Shown here piece by piece: positions 17,027 through 26,038 of a stretch of 64,000 nt of DNA. Both the position numbers and the translations under genes were made by a program. Source of the DNA: CATQHS01 sp965203375 (GTDB taxonomy: Bacteria; Actinomycetota; Acidimicrobiia; Acidimicrobiales; Aldehydirespiratoraceae); assembly GCA_965203375.1 (NCBI GenBank), contig OZ241886.1:558001-622000 (forward strand), given 5' to 3'. The first letter of the stretch is position 1. Each line of letters begins with the position of its first letter. The notes beneath the pieces were generated by a model, which made no database searches, was not told the origin of the DNA, and was given only the letters and a program-made list of their open reading frames with translations.

Positions 17027-18733
17027 GTGCGGCTCTTGCGGCTCAATCTGGTTCTGGTTGCGGTGGCGGCTTCCTCCCTGGTCGGGGCGGGTGCGGCTCT
17101 TGGGGCGGATGTCGCGTACCCTCCCGGCTACTGGTTCTCCGACGACGACGGCAGCGTCCATGAGGGGAACATCGAGGCGATAGCCGAGGCTGGCATCACC
17201 GTGGGCTGCGGGGAAGGCCTTTACTGCCCCGCCGATGAGCTGACCCGTGGCCAGTTCGCCTCCCTGCTGGCCCGGACCCTGGGGCTGCCCGAGGCGGCCG
17301 GCGACTTCTTCGACGACGACGACGGGACCGTGCATGAGGGGGCGTCCAACCGGCTGGCCGCGGCCGGGATCGCGGCCGGGTGCGCCCCTCAGCGGTTCTG
17401 CCCCGGCGACTCGCTGACCAGGGGCCAGTTGGCGGCGCTGTTGGTGCGGGCCCTGCCCGACCTGGAGGGACCCACCGCCGAGGACTACTACTCCGACGAC
17501 GACGGCAGCGTCCATGAGGCCGCCATCAACGTGCTGGCCCGCAACGGCATCGCCACCGACTGCGGGCCCGACATGTTCTGCCCCCAAGACCCGGCGCGGC
17601 GCGATCAGATGGCGACGTTTCTGGCCCGGGCCCTGGATTTGACGCCCACCCGGCCCGAGCTGGGCCCGTGGCGGCTGGAGCTGGTGATCGACGACATCGA
17701 CGGCGGCGCCACCGACCTGCAGGCCCCTGCCGGCGACCACCGGCTGTTCCTGGCCACTCAGAACGGGCTGATCCGCATCATCGACGGCGGCGCCTTTTTG
17801 CCCGAGCCGTTCCTGGACCTCACCGCCGAGGTCCTCACCGAGGGTGGCTCCGAGAGGGGGCTGCTCGGACTGGCCTTCCACCCCGACTACGCCGCCAACC
17901 GCCGCTTCTACGTCTTTTACAGCGACTTGGACGGCCACAGCCAGGTGTACGAGTACCGGGCCGATCCCGACGACCCGAACCGGGCCGACCCCGCCACCGC
18001 CCGCCGGATCATCACCTTCGAGCAGCGGCCGACCGCGCCCACCCACAAGGCCGGACAGCTCCAATTCGGCTCCGACGGCTACCTCTACGCCGCCGTCGGC
18101 GACGGCGGAGGCCAAGGCGACCCCTACGGCCACGGCCAGAACCCCCAAACCGAGCTGGGGACCATCATCCGCATCGACGTCAACCGCGGCGACCCCTACG
18201 CCATCCCCCCGGACAACCCCTTCGCCGACGGCCGGGGCGGCCTGCCCGAAGTCTGGGCCTACGGGCTGCGCAACCCGTGGCGGTTCAGCTTCGACGGGGC
18301 CCGCATATACATCGCCGATGTGGGCCACGTCACCCGGGAGGAGGTCAACGTGGCCGACGCCTCAACGGGCGGCATCAACTACGGCTGGAACATCATGGAG
18401 GGCACCGGCTGCTACCGGCTTTTCATAGGCTGCGACCGCACCGGGCTGTTCGCACCCCAGGTCGACTACCCCCGCGACCAGGGGGTGTCAGTCATCGGCG
18501 GCTACGTCTACCGGGGCGCGGCCATGCCAGAGATAGGCGGCTGGTACTTCTACGCCGACTTCACCGGCGGGTGGATACGCACCTTTCTGTACGAAGACGG
18601 CGAGGTGACCGAGCACTACGACTGGTCCCGGGCCGTCGAGACCCCCCGCGTCATATGGTCCTTCGGCAAGGACGGCCACGGCGAGCTCTACGTGCTGGCC
18701 CGCTGGTCGGTCCACAAGATCGTCCCCCGCTGA
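17027..18733 (+). CDS. Exported PQQ-dependent sugar (sorbosone-type) dehydrogenase with three SLH-like repeats
   Basis: A 568-residue secreted protein. A signal peptide (RLLRLNLVLVAVAASSLVGA, cleavage near ALGA-DVAYP) is followed by three repeats of about 58 residues with the pattern FxDDDGxVHExxxxxxAxxGIxxxC...CPxxxxTRGQxAxxLARxL, a form of S-layer homology repeat likely to tether the protein to the surface. From about residue 210 it has the six-bladed propeller of soluble glucose/sorbosone dehydrogenases: SERGLLGLAFHPDYA, THKAGQLQFGSDGYLYAAVG, LRNPWRFSFD, ADVGHVTREEVN and GYVYRG. It would oxidise a sugar or aldose outside the membrane; the exact substrate cannot be told. Confidence 0.88.
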   Translation: MRLLRLNLVLVAVAASSLVGAGAALGADVAYPPGYWFSDDDGSVHEGNIEAIAEAGITVGCGEGLYCPADELTRGQFASLLARTLGLPEAAGDFFDDDDGTVHEGASNRLAAAGIAAGCAPQRFCPGDSLTRGQLAALLVRALPDLEGPTAEDYYSDDDGSVHEAAINVLARNGIATDCGPDMFCPQDPARRDQMATFLARALDLTPTRPELGPWRLELVIDDIDGGATDLQAPAGDHRLFLATQNGLIRIIDGGAFLPEPFLDLTAEVLTEGGSERGLLGLAFHPDYAANRRFYVFYSDLDGHSQVYEYRADPDDPNRADPATARRIITFEQRPTAPTHKAGQLQFGSDGYLYAAVGDGGGQGDPYGHGQNPQTELGTIIRIDVNRGDPYAIPPDNPFADGRGGLPEVWAYGLRNPWRFSFDGARIYIADVGHVTREEVNVADASTGGINYGWNIMEGTGCYRLFIGCDRTGLFAPQVDYPRDQGVSVIGGYVYRGAAMPEIGGWYFYADFTGGWIRTFLYEDGEVTEHYDWSRAVETPRVIWSFGKDGHGELYVLARWSVHKIVPR

Positions 18734-18764
18734 ACGCCTCGGCAAGGATGGCCGGCGCCTAGCC

Positions 18765-20387
18765 ATGCGGTCGTGTCTTCGCCGCTTCGCCGTCGTCGGG
18801 CCTGCGGTCTTGCTGGCCGCGCCCCTGATCTCGTTCTCGTTCCAGCGCGACGAGATGCGCAACATCTACCGGGACACGCTCCGGTTCGGCACGGTCAACC
18901 CGCTCAGGATGGCCGGCCGCGTGCTGGACGGGATGGTCTGGCTGGTGCGAATCGGCAACTTCCGGCCCCTCGGGCGATTCGCCGACCACGTGCAGCGGGT
19001 GTCGCTCTTCGAGGCGGCCGAGGCCACCGGCCTGTCCCCTCATTTCGTGCTGGGGCTCGTCCGCCTGGCCATGGTCGGGGCGCTGGCCCTCGTGGCGGTC
19101 AGGTTCATCGCCCGGTTGGCGGCGAGCGGCGGCGATGGCGACCCCGACAGTCCCGGCGGCCCCGGCTGGGCCCGGCTCATCGCCCTGGGGCTGGCGCCGT
19201 CGATCGTCGCCGTCTGCCTGGTGGCTGGCGGGCGGGACAGCCCGATCGTCTACTTCCCGTTCCTGTTCCTCGGCTCCGCCATAGTCGTGCTGGCCGTGCC
19301 CCAGATGGTGGCCCGCGACCGGGACTTCGCCGTCCGCCGGGTCAAGATCGCCGAATGGGCGGCGCTGGGACTGCTGGGCGCGGCGACGACGATGATCCTC
19401 GAGGTCGTCTATGTCGCGCTGCCCCTGACCCTGGTCTTCATCGCCGCCCGGGCCATGGCGACGGGCATCTCCTGGCGGCCCCTGATGGCGATGGCCGTCG
19501 CCCGCCGCTTCGCCGCCCTGACGGCGGGCTTCCTGGCCGTCTTCGTTCCGGTCCGGTGGATGATTGAGGGTCACTGCCGCGACGGCGACTGCTACATCGG
19601 CTCCGATCTGGTCCCCCGCGGCTTCACCCTCGACGTCTTCGGCGGCCGCATGGCCACCGGCGCCCCCTTCGGCGGGTGGGCCCACAACGCCGACATCATG
19701 CGGTCGGCAGACCTGCGGGTGGGTCTGGGCGATCTGGTCGCCAATCCGATCCTGGCGCTGATGCTGTTGGCCGCGGTGGGGATCACCGCCGCCCGCGTCG
19801 TCAGCTTCGCCCGCGCCGGGCGCGGCTCAGCCGATACTGGCGGCCGCGGCGCGGCCCGGGCCGCGGCCGGGCTCGGGCTGGCCGCGGCGTGCCTGATCGT
19901 TCTGCCCGGCGCCATGATCGCCATGTCCCGGCTGGTGCAGCGGGACCGCTGGCCCGTCGGTTACGGCTGGCGCGACACCGTTTTGGTTCAGATCGGCTGG
20001 GCCGTCGGCGCGGTGGCCGTCGTGCTGGTCCTGGCCGATCTCCTCGCCGCCCGATCCTGGGCGGTCCGCCGGATCGGGATGGCCGCGCTGGCCGCCGTCG
20101 TGTGCCTCGGACTGGCCGGCACCCTGCTGGCCAACGTGCGGCTGGCCCAAGTGGACCGCAGCGACCCGCTGGCCGTCGTCACCAACGCCATCGCCGCCGC
20201 CGCCATCAACTTCGACCCCAGCGAGGCCGGCAACGAGCGGCGCTGCGAGCTGATCGACGCCTACACCGAGTTCCTGCCCGACCCGAGGCGGTACAACGCC
20301 GGTGCCAACGTCGGGGCCGACCTCGACTCGCTGATGACCGAGCGCCGCGGCCGCCCCTTCTGCGACCGAGCCGCCGCCCCGACCTGA
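18765..20387 (+). CDS. Polytopic membrane protein of unknown function
   Basis: A 540-residue protein with about ten hydrophobic segments, for example VVGPAVLLAAPLISF, LVRLAMVGALALVAVRFI and MAALAAVVCLGLAGTLL, and a soluble C-terminal tail of about 70 residues with two cysteines (RRCELIDAY, RRGRPFCDRA). A long non-membrane stretch lies around EGHCRDGDCYIGSDLVPRGF. I do not recognise the family; the layout would suit a GT-C-like or transporter protein, but no motif supports either. ATG 18765 is 31 bases after the dehydrogenase gene. Confidence 0.75.
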   Translation: MRSCLRRFAVVGPAVLLAAPLISFSFQRDEMRNIYRDTLRFGTVNPLRMAGRVLDGMVWLVRIGNFRPLGRFADHVQRVSLFEAAEATGLSPHFVLGLVRLAMVGALALVAVRFIARLAASGGDGDPDSPGGPGWARLIALGLAPSIVAVCLVAGGRDSPIVYFPFLFLGSAIVVLAVPQMVARDRDFAVRRVKIAEWAALGLLGAATTMILEVVYVALPLTLVFIAARAMATGISWRPLMAMAVARRFAALTAGFLAVFVPVRWMIEGHCRDGDCYIGSDLVPRGFTLDVFGGRMATGAPFGGWAHNADIMRSADLRVGLGDLVANPILALMLLAAVGITAARVVSFARAGRGSADTGGRGAARAAAGLGLAAACLIVLPGAMIAMSRLVQRDRWPVGYGWRDTVLVQIGWAVGAVAVVLVLADLLAARSWAVRRIGMAALAAVVCLGLAGTLLANVRLAQVDRSDPLAVVTNAIAAAAINFDPSEAGNERRCELIDAYTEFLPDPRRYNAGANVGADLDSLMTERRGRPFCDRAAAPT

Positions 20388-20433
20388 TCAACGGCCTCCT
20401 CCGGCCCCGGATCGGGCGCTGAGGGGGCGGCCG

Positions 20434-20439
20434 TAGAAT
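20434..20439 (+). promoter_or_regulatory. Leaderless-type -10 box (HD gene)
   Basis: TAGAAT lies exactly seven bases before ATG 20447. Confidence 0.5.
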
Positions 20440-20446
20440 CCGGGCC

Positions 20447-21277
20447 ATGGCCGCGGTCACCCCCCGGGAGGAGCTGAGCGAGCTGGTCGGCGCGGAGGAC
20501 CCGGCGCCGGGGCTCTGGTCGTCGGTGGACAGCGGGCGGATGGCCGAGCTGGTGCCCGAGCTGCCCGCGCTGGCCATGGAGCAGGACCCCATCCACCGCC
20601 ACAAGGACGTGCTGGCCCACACCATCGCGGTGGTGGCCAAGGCCCCCAACGACCTGGTGGTCCGGCTGGCCGCGCTGTTCCACGACATCGGCAAGCCCCG
20701 CACCCGCAGCTACGAGCACGGCGGCGTCACCTTCCGCCACCACGAGGAGGTGGGGGCCCGCATGACCCGCAAGCGGCTGGCCGCCTTGGAGTTCGACGAG
20801 CCAATCGTCGTCGACGTCAGCGAGCTGGTCCGGCTGTCGGGCCGGTTCAAGGGCTACGCCGACGGCTGGAGCGACTCCGCCGTGCGCCGCTACGCCCGCG
20901 ACGCCGGCGGGCTGCTCGGCCGCCTCAACCAGCTCGTGAGGTCGGACTGCACCACCCGCCACCGCCACAAGGAGGCCGAGCTGCACCGCCAGATCGACGA
21001 CCTCGAGCGCCGGATCGCCGAGCTGGCCGCGGCCGACCAGCGGGCCGCGGAGCGCCCCCAGATCGACGGCGGCGCGGTCATGGCCCGCCTGGGGATCGGC
21101 CCGGGCCCGCAGGTGGGCGCGGCCCTGGCCTGGCTGCTCGAGCTCAAGCGGGCCGAGGGCGAGCTGGCCCCCGACGACCTCTACGCCCGCCTGGACCGGT
21201 GGTGGGCCGATGAGTCCGCGGAAACCCCGCCGGAAACCTCCGGCCGGCCATGCCGAAACGCCGAGCCCGGCGGCTAG
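20447..21277 (+). CDS. HD-domain protein resembling the C-terminal half of tRNA nucleotidyltransferase
   Basis: A 276-residue protein with an HD phosphohydrolase core: HKDVLAHTIAVV, then RLAALFHDIGKPRTRS and FRHHEEVGARMTRKRL. The arrangement and the following helical region (SDCTTRHRHKEAELHRQIDDLE) resemble the HD and C-terminal region of bacterial CCA-adding/poly(A) polymerase-like enzymes, but the N-terminal nucleotidyltransferase head with its GxD motifs is absent and not encoded upstream. It could be a stand-alone metal-dependent phosphatase/phosphodiesterase. Confidence 0.8.
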   Translation: MAAVTPREELSELVGAEDPAPGLWSSVDSGRMAELVPELPALAMEQDPIHRHKDVLAHTIAVVAKAPNDLVVRLAALFHDIGKPRTRSYEHGGVTFRHHEEVGARMTRKRLAALEFDEPIVVDVSELVRLSGRFKGYADGWSDSAVRRYARDAGGLLGRLNQLVRSDCTTRHRHKEAELHRQIDDLERRIAELAAADQRAAERPQIDGGAVMARLGIGPGPQVGAALAWLLELKRAEGELAPDDLYARLDRWWADESAETPPETSGRPCRNAEPGG

Positions 21278-21319
21278 GCTCCGCCCCCGACCGAACCCCG
21301 TCCCCTACCAGGAGATGAA

Positions 21320-22333
21320 ATGACCTACCGAGCCGAGTATCTCTGGGTCGACGGCACCCACCCCACCCCGGAGGTCCGATCCAAGACCCGCATCCTCGCC
21401 GACGGCCAAGAACCGCAGATCTGGGGCTTCGACGGCTCCAGCACCGGACAGGCAACCGGCAGCGACTCCGACGTGGCCCTGCAGCCGGTCTTCGAGTGCC
21501 CCGACCCCATCCGCGGCGGCAACGACATCCTGGTCATGTGCGAGACCCTGCTCACCACCGATCTGTCCCCCCACCCGACCAACATGCGGGCCCTCACCCG
21601 AGAGGTGTACGACAAGTACAAGGACCATGAGCCGCTGCTGGGCCTCGAGCAGGAGTACACCCTGCTGGAGACGCTCACCGGATGGCCGGCCGGCTTCCCC
21701 CAGGGCGGCTTCCCCCCGCCGCAGGGCCCCTACTACTGCGGGGTGGGCGCGGTGAAGATCCACGGCCGCGAGCTGATCGAGCGCCACACCACCGCCTGCA
21801 TCGCCGCCGGCCTGGGCATCTCGGGCACCAACGCCGAGGTGATGCCCGGCCAGTGGGAGTTCCAGATCGGCCCGCTCGACCCGGTGACGGCCGCCGACCA
21901 CGTGTGGGTGGCCCGCTACATCCTGTTCCGGCTGGCCGAGGAGCACGGCGTGGAGGTGAGCATCGATCCCAAGCCCATGCGGGGCGACTGGAACGGCGCC
22001 GGCATGCACACCAACTTCTCCACCAAGTCCATGCGTGAGGGCTGGGACCCCATCATCGCGGCCTGCGAGGCCCTGGGCCGGCCCGATCGGCTGGAGGAGC
22101 ACCTGGCCGGCTACGGCGAGGGCATCGAGTTCCGCCTCACCGGCGAGCACGAGACCCAGCGCTACGACATCTACACCTGGGGCGTGTCGGACCGGGGGGC
22201 CTCGGTGCGGATCCCCTGGCAGGTGAACCGGGACCGCAAGGGCTACATCGAGGACCGCCGCCCCAACGCCAACGCCGACCCCTACAACCTCACCCGGCTG
22301 CTGACCAACACCGTCTGCGAGGCGCTGAGCTGA
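21320..22333 (+). CDS. glnII: Glutamine synthetase type II (GSII)
   Basis: A 337-residue eukaryote-type glutamine synthetase that condenses ammonia and glutamate with ATP in the cytoplasm. Signatures are WGFDGSSTGQATGSDSD at the N-terminal beta-Grasp, GLEQEYTLL (metal-binding glutamates), EVMPGQWEFQIGP, and the ATP/glutamate-site segment GAGMHTNFSTKSMRE. Length is typical for GSII and much shorter than GlnA. AGGAG at 21310-21314 lies six bases before ATG 21320. Confidence 0.95.
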   Translation: MTYRAEYLWVDGTHPTPEVRSKTRILADGQEPQIWGFDGSSTGQATGSDSDVALQPVFECPDPIRGGNDILVMCETLLTTDLSPHPTNMRALTREVYDKYKDHEPLLGLEQEYTLLETLTGWPAGFPQGGFPPPQGPYYCGVGAVKIHGRELIERHTTACIAAGLGISGTNAEVMPGQWEFQIGPLDPVTAADHVWVARYILFRLAEEHGVEVSIDPKPMRGDWNGAGMHTNFSTKSMREGWDPIIAACEALGRPDRLEEHLAGYGEGIEFRLTGEHETQRYDIYTWGVSDRGASVRIPWQVNRDRKGYIEDRRPNANADPYNLTRLLTNTVCEALS

Positions 22334-22396
22334 TCCCGCCCGCCGCCGGGTCGCCCCGGGGCCGGAACCCGCCGGAACCGTCGGCGGGCTGCGGTC

Positions 22397-24289
22397 GTGG
22401 CCGGTGACCCGGCGCCGGCCCTGCGGTCAGCCGTAGGCCAGGTCAACCTCGAAGGCGCGGGCGGACTGCCCGCTGGCGGCGTCCCCGCGGTCAGCCTGCG
22501 GGTAGCCGTAGGCCAGATCAACCCCACCGTCGGCGACTTGGCCGGCAATGTGGAACTGGCCCGCCGGGCGGCGGCCGAGGCCGAGGCCGCGGGCGCGGAC
22601 GTAGCCGTGCTGCCCGAGCTGGCCGTCACCGGCTACCCGCCCGAGGACCTGCTGCTCAAGCCCGGCTTCGTGGCCGAGGCCCGGGCCGCGCTCGAAGACC
22701 TGGCCGCCTCGGTCGGCTCGTGCCCGCTGGTGGTCGGCTTCGTCGACGCTGGCGGCTCTGACGACGGCGACGCGCCCGGCCACGGCGGCGAGACCGCCGC
22801 CGGCGACGCACCCGGGTCCGAGGCCGGCCGCTCCGGCGGGCTGGGCGGGTCGGGCCGCCCCGAGGTCTTCAACGCCGCGGCGGTGTGCGCCGAGGGCGCG
22901 GTGCGCGGCGTCTACCGCAAGCGCTGCCTTCCCAACTACGAGGTGTTCGACGAGCAGCGCCACTTCCGGGCGGGCCGCGATCCCCTGGGGCTCTTCGAGA
23001 TCGCTGGCATCCCGGTGGGGGTGGCAGTCTGCGAGGACGCCTGGGCGACCGACGGCCCGGTGCCAGATCTGGTGCGGGGCGGGGCCCGGGCCGTGCTGGT
23101 GATCAACGGCTCCCCGTTCCGCGAGAACAAGCAAGCCCAGCGCGAGCAGATCGTCGGCCGCCTGGCCGCCGATACCGGGGCGCCGATCGTGTACGCCAAC
23201 CTGGTCGGGGGCCAGGACGAGCTGGTGTTCGACGGGGGCTCCTTCGCCGTCGGCCCCGCCGGCGAGACCCTGGTGCGCTGCGAGTCCTTCGCCGAGTCGG
23301 TGGAGGTGTTCGACGTCGAGGTCCCCGACCGCCCCCGCCCCGGCCCCTCGCTGCCGGTCACCCCGGTGACGCCGTCGCCGGCGCGAGTGCCGGGAGGCCG
23401 AGGCTTCGCGGCCGGGCCGCTCAGCGAGCCACTGGATCTGAACGCCCAGCGCTGGGAGGCCTTGGTGCTGGCCACCCGGGACTACGTGCGCAAGTGCGGG
23501 TTCGACGACGTGGCCCTGGGCTTGTCGGGGGGGATCGACTCGTCGCTGACCGCGGCCGTCGCCGCCGCCGCCCTTGGCTCGGACCGGGTCCACGGCGTGC
23601 TCATGCCGTCGCGCTACTCGAGCCGTCACTCGGTGACCGACGCCGAGAAGGTGGCGGCCAACCTGGGCATCGACGCCCGGGTCGTGCCCATCGAAGCCGC
23701 CCACCGGGCCTTCGAGGAGATGCTGGGGGGCCCGGCCGGCCCCGGCGGCCTCACCGACCAGAATCTCCAGTCCCGCATCAGGGGGGTGGTGCTGATGGCG
23801 GTGGCCAACGAGAACGGGTGGCTGGTGCTCACCACCGGCAACAAAAGCGAGGCCGCGGTCGGCTACTCCACCCTCTACGGCGACACGGCCGGGGCCTTCG
23901 CGGTGATAAAGGACGTGTGGAAGACCGCCGTCTACGAGCTGGCCCGGTGGCGCAACCGCCAGGCCGGGCGGGAGATCGTCCCCGAGACGGTACTGGCCAA
24001 GGCCCCCTCGGCCGAACTGCGCCCCGACCAGCGCGACGACCAGTCGCTTCCCCCCTACGAGGTGCTCGACCCCATCCTGGCCCTGTACGTGGAGGGCGAC
24101 CTCACCGTGCCGGAGATCTGCGCCCGGGCCATCGCCCCCGACGAGGTGGTGGAGCGGGTGTGCGGCCTGGTCGACCGGGCCGAGTACAAGCGCCGCCAGA
24201 CCCCCGTCGGCCCCCGCCTCACCGGCAAGGCCTTCGGCCGGGACCGGCGCATGCCCATCGTCGCCCGCCGCCGCCCTCCGGCCCGATGA
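22397..24289 (+). CDS. nadE: Glutamine-dependent NAD+ synthetase
   Basis: Final step of NAD synthesis: amidation of deamido-NAD with ammonia from glutamine. The N-terminal nitrilase-type glutaminase domain shows the Glu-Lys-Cys triad in LPELAVTGYPPEDLL, YRKRCLPNYEVFDE and GVAVCEDAW; the C-terminal synthetase has the SGGIDSSLTAAVAA P-loop, LTTGNKSE and GDTAGAFAVIKDVWK. The first available start is GTG 22397, giving a leader of about 33 residues that contains a second, partial copy of the real N terminus (LRSAVGQVN versus LRVAVGQIN). A low-complexity insert of about 36 residues rich in G, D, A and S (22755-22862) interrupts the glutaminase domain. Confidence 0.93.
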   Translation: MAGDPAPALRSAVGQVNLEGAGGLPAGGVPAVSLRVAVGQINPTVGDLAGNVELARRAAAEAEAAGADVAVLPELAVTGYPPEDLLLKPGFVAEARAALEDLAASVGSCPLVVGFVDAGGSDDGDAPGHGGETAAGDAPGSEAGRSGGLGGSGRPEVFNAAAVCAEGAVRGVYRKRCLPNYEVFDEQRHFRAGRDPLGLFEIAGIPVGVAVCEDAWATDGPVPDLVRGGARAVLVINGSPFRENKQAQREQIVGRLAADTGAPIVYANLVGGQDELVFDGGSFAVGPAGETLVRCESFAESVEVFDVEVPDRPRPGPSLPVTPVTPSPARVPGGRGFAAGPLSEPLDLNAQRWEALVLATRDYVRKCGFDDVALGLSGGIDSSLTAAVAAAALGSDRVHGVLMPSRYSSRHSVTDAEKVAANLGIDARVVPIEAAHRAFEEMLGGPAGPGGLTDQNLQSRIRGVVLMAVANENGWLVLTTGNKSEAAVGYSTLYGDTAGAFAVIKDVWKTAVYELARWRNRQAGREIVPETVLAKAPSAELRPDQRDDQSLPPYEVLDPILALYVEGDLTVPEICARAIAPDEVVERVCGLVDRAEYKRRQTPVGPRLTGKAFGRDRRMPIVARRRPPAR

Positions 24290-24378
24290 CCCCGGGCCTG
24301 CCGCCGGCCCCCGGCCCGATGACCGCAGGCCTGCCACTGGCCCGGGCCGGATGACCGCAGACCCATCGCTGGCCCCCG
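24280..24378 (+). repeat. 33-bp unit repeated three times across a gene boundary
   Basis: Imperfect copies of GGCCCGATGACCgCAGGCCT begin at 24280, 24313 and 24346. The first contains the nadE stop and the third contains the next gene's ATG at 24351. Confidence 0.8.
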
Positions 24379-24944
24379 AGGGCGGGGAGGAGTTCGTTTC
24401 GGAACAGGTGCGGGTGGGCCTGACCATGGCCGACACGGCCCGGGCGGCTGGCGGGCTGCAGTGGTCGGTGGAGCGCCTGGCCGGGCTCATCGGGTCGTGG
24501 GCGGCCGGAACCGAGGACGCGGAGGCGGCGGTGTGGCTGGCCACCGTCGCCCGCCATCTGGAGCAGCACCTGGGCGGCCTAGAGGAACTGCGGCCCGGCT
24601 ATGAGGCGCTGGCCGAGGCGGCCCGTCCCGCCCCGTCCCGGCCCGAGGTCGATGCGGCTCTGGAAGACGTCGCCGCCGCGGCGACGGGTCCGGCAGAGCG
24701 CCTGGGAATCGCCAACCGGGTGCTGCTGAAGCATCTGTCGTCTCACTGCGCTGCCCTGAGGGCCGCCGCGTCTTCCCCGGCCGACGCCCCCCTGGCTCGG
24801 GCCCTGGAGTTTCTGATGGTCGATCTCCGCCGGGACCGAGACTCGGGCGAGGCCCTGCTTGAGGGATTCGCTCCCGGCGGAGCCGCCGAGGCCGCTGAGG
24901 CTGAGGCCGAGCGCCGCCTGGCCGCCGCGGGCGGGCTCTTCTGA
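24351..24944 (+). CDS. Hypothetical alpha-helical protein
   Basis: A 197-residue Ala/Glu/Leu-rich protein with no membrane segment or signal peptide. Long amphipathic helices are likely (WSVERLAGLIGSWAAG, VARHLEQHLGGLEELRPGYE, LGIANRVLLKHLSSHCAALR). A four-helix, ferritin-like fold is conceivable, but I see no regular metal-ligand pattern. It sits between nadE and a sigma factor gene. Start ATG 24351 lies in the third 33-bp repeat copy. Confidence 0.6.
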   Translation: MTADPSLAPEGGEEFVSEQVRVGLTMADTARAAGGLQWSVERLAGLIGSWAAGTEDAEAAVWLATVARHLEQHLGGLEELRPGYEALAEAARPAPSRPEVDAALEDVAAAATGPAERLGIANRVLLKHLSSHCAALRAAASSPADAPLARALEFLMVDLRRDRDSGEALLEGFAPGGAAEAAEAEAERRLAAAGGLF

Positions 24945-25019
24945 CGGCTCGGCTGATGGTCGGTTGTGGCGGGCTGATCCGTCGCTATCGTTCATCGGGT
25001 CAGTCACCTGGGGGACTGG

Positions 25020-26015
25020 ATGCTCTCTAACAACCGCACCGGCACCGGTGGGATGATCGCCAGAAACGGCGGACCGGCAGCCAAGGATCGCGTGGAGAGA
25101 GACGAGGAAGACCTGGTCCGGCTGTATCTGACCGACATCGGCCAGTATCCGCTGCTCACCAAGGACGACGAGGTCCGCCTGGCCCAGGCCATCGAGGCCG
25201 GGATGGCGGCCCGGCAGGAGATGGAGTGCCCCGACGGGACGCTGACCCCGGCCCGCAAGCGGGAGCTGCGCCGGGCCCACCGCAAGGGTGAGGAGTCCGA
25301 GCGCACCTTCGTCCAGTCCAACCTCCGCCTGGTGGTTTCGATCGCCAAGAAGTACCAGGCCTCGGGCCTGCCCCTGCTCGACCTCATCCAGGAGGGCAAC
25401 CTCGGCCTGATGCACGCCGTCGAGAAGTTCGACTGGCGCAAGGGGTTCAAGTTCTCCACCTACGCCACCTGGTGGATCCGCCAGGCCATCACCAGGGGCA
25501 TCGCCAACACCGGCCGCACCATCCGCCTGCCCGTGCATGCGGGCGACACCCTGGCCCGCCTGCAGAAGGCCCGGTCCCGGCTGGAGCTCAAGCACGGACG
25601 GCCCGCCTCCCTGGCCGACTTGGCCGCCGAAGTGGAGATGCCCGAGGAGAAGATCACCGAGGCGCTGCGGTTCGCGTCCGAGCCCCTGTCGCTGTCGGAG
25701 CCGCTGCGCGACGACGGCGACGCCGAGCTGGGCGACGTGGTGGAGGACCGCTCGGCCGAGTCGCCCTTCGACGTGGCGGCCACGTCGCTGCTGCCCGAGG
25801 AGATCGACCGGCTCCTGTCGCCGCTGGACGACCGGGAGCGCAACATCCTCAGGCTCCGGTTCGGCTTGGACCGGGGCGAGCCCCGCACCCTCGAAGAGGT
25901 GGGGGAGCGCTTCGGCCTGACCCGGGAGCGGATCCGCCAGATCGAGGCTCGGGCCATGTCCAAGCTGCGCCACCCCTCCAGCGACACCGGCGCCCGCGAC
26001 CTGCTCAACGTGTAG
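25020..26015 (+). CDS. RNA polymerase sigma factor, sigma-70 group 2 (SigB/HrdB-like)
   Basis: A 331-residue sigma factor. Region 1.2 is DLVRLYLTDIGQYPLLTKDDE, region 2 includes NLRLVVSIAKKYQASGLPLL, DLIQEGNLGLMHAVEKFDW and GFKFSTYATWWIRQAITR, and region 4.2 has TLEEVGERFGLTRERIRQIE. The short N terminus without an extended region 1.1 points to a group 2 rather than the primary factor, although the primary one cannot be excluded. The TATCGT upstream (about 24979) with TTGTGG 16 bases before it is a weak promoter candidate. Confidence 0.92.
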   Translation: MLSNNRTGTGGMIARNGGPAAKDRVERDEEDLVRLYLTDIGQYPLLTKDDEVRLAQAIEAGMAARQEMECPDGTLTPARKRELRRAHRKGEESERTFVQSNLRLVVSIAKKYQASGLPLLDLIQEGNLGLMHAVEKFDWRKGFKFSTYATWWIRQAITRGIANTGRTIRLPVHAGDTLARLQKARSRLELKHGRPASLADLAAEVEMPEEKITEALRFASEPLSLSEPLRDDGDAELGDVVEDRSAESPFDVAATSLLPEEIDRLLSPLDDRERNILRLRFGLDRGEPRTLEEVGERFGLTRERIRQIEARAMSKLRHPSSDTGARDLLNV

Positions 26016-26038
26016 CTGGGTTTTCGGGGTTGCCGCCG

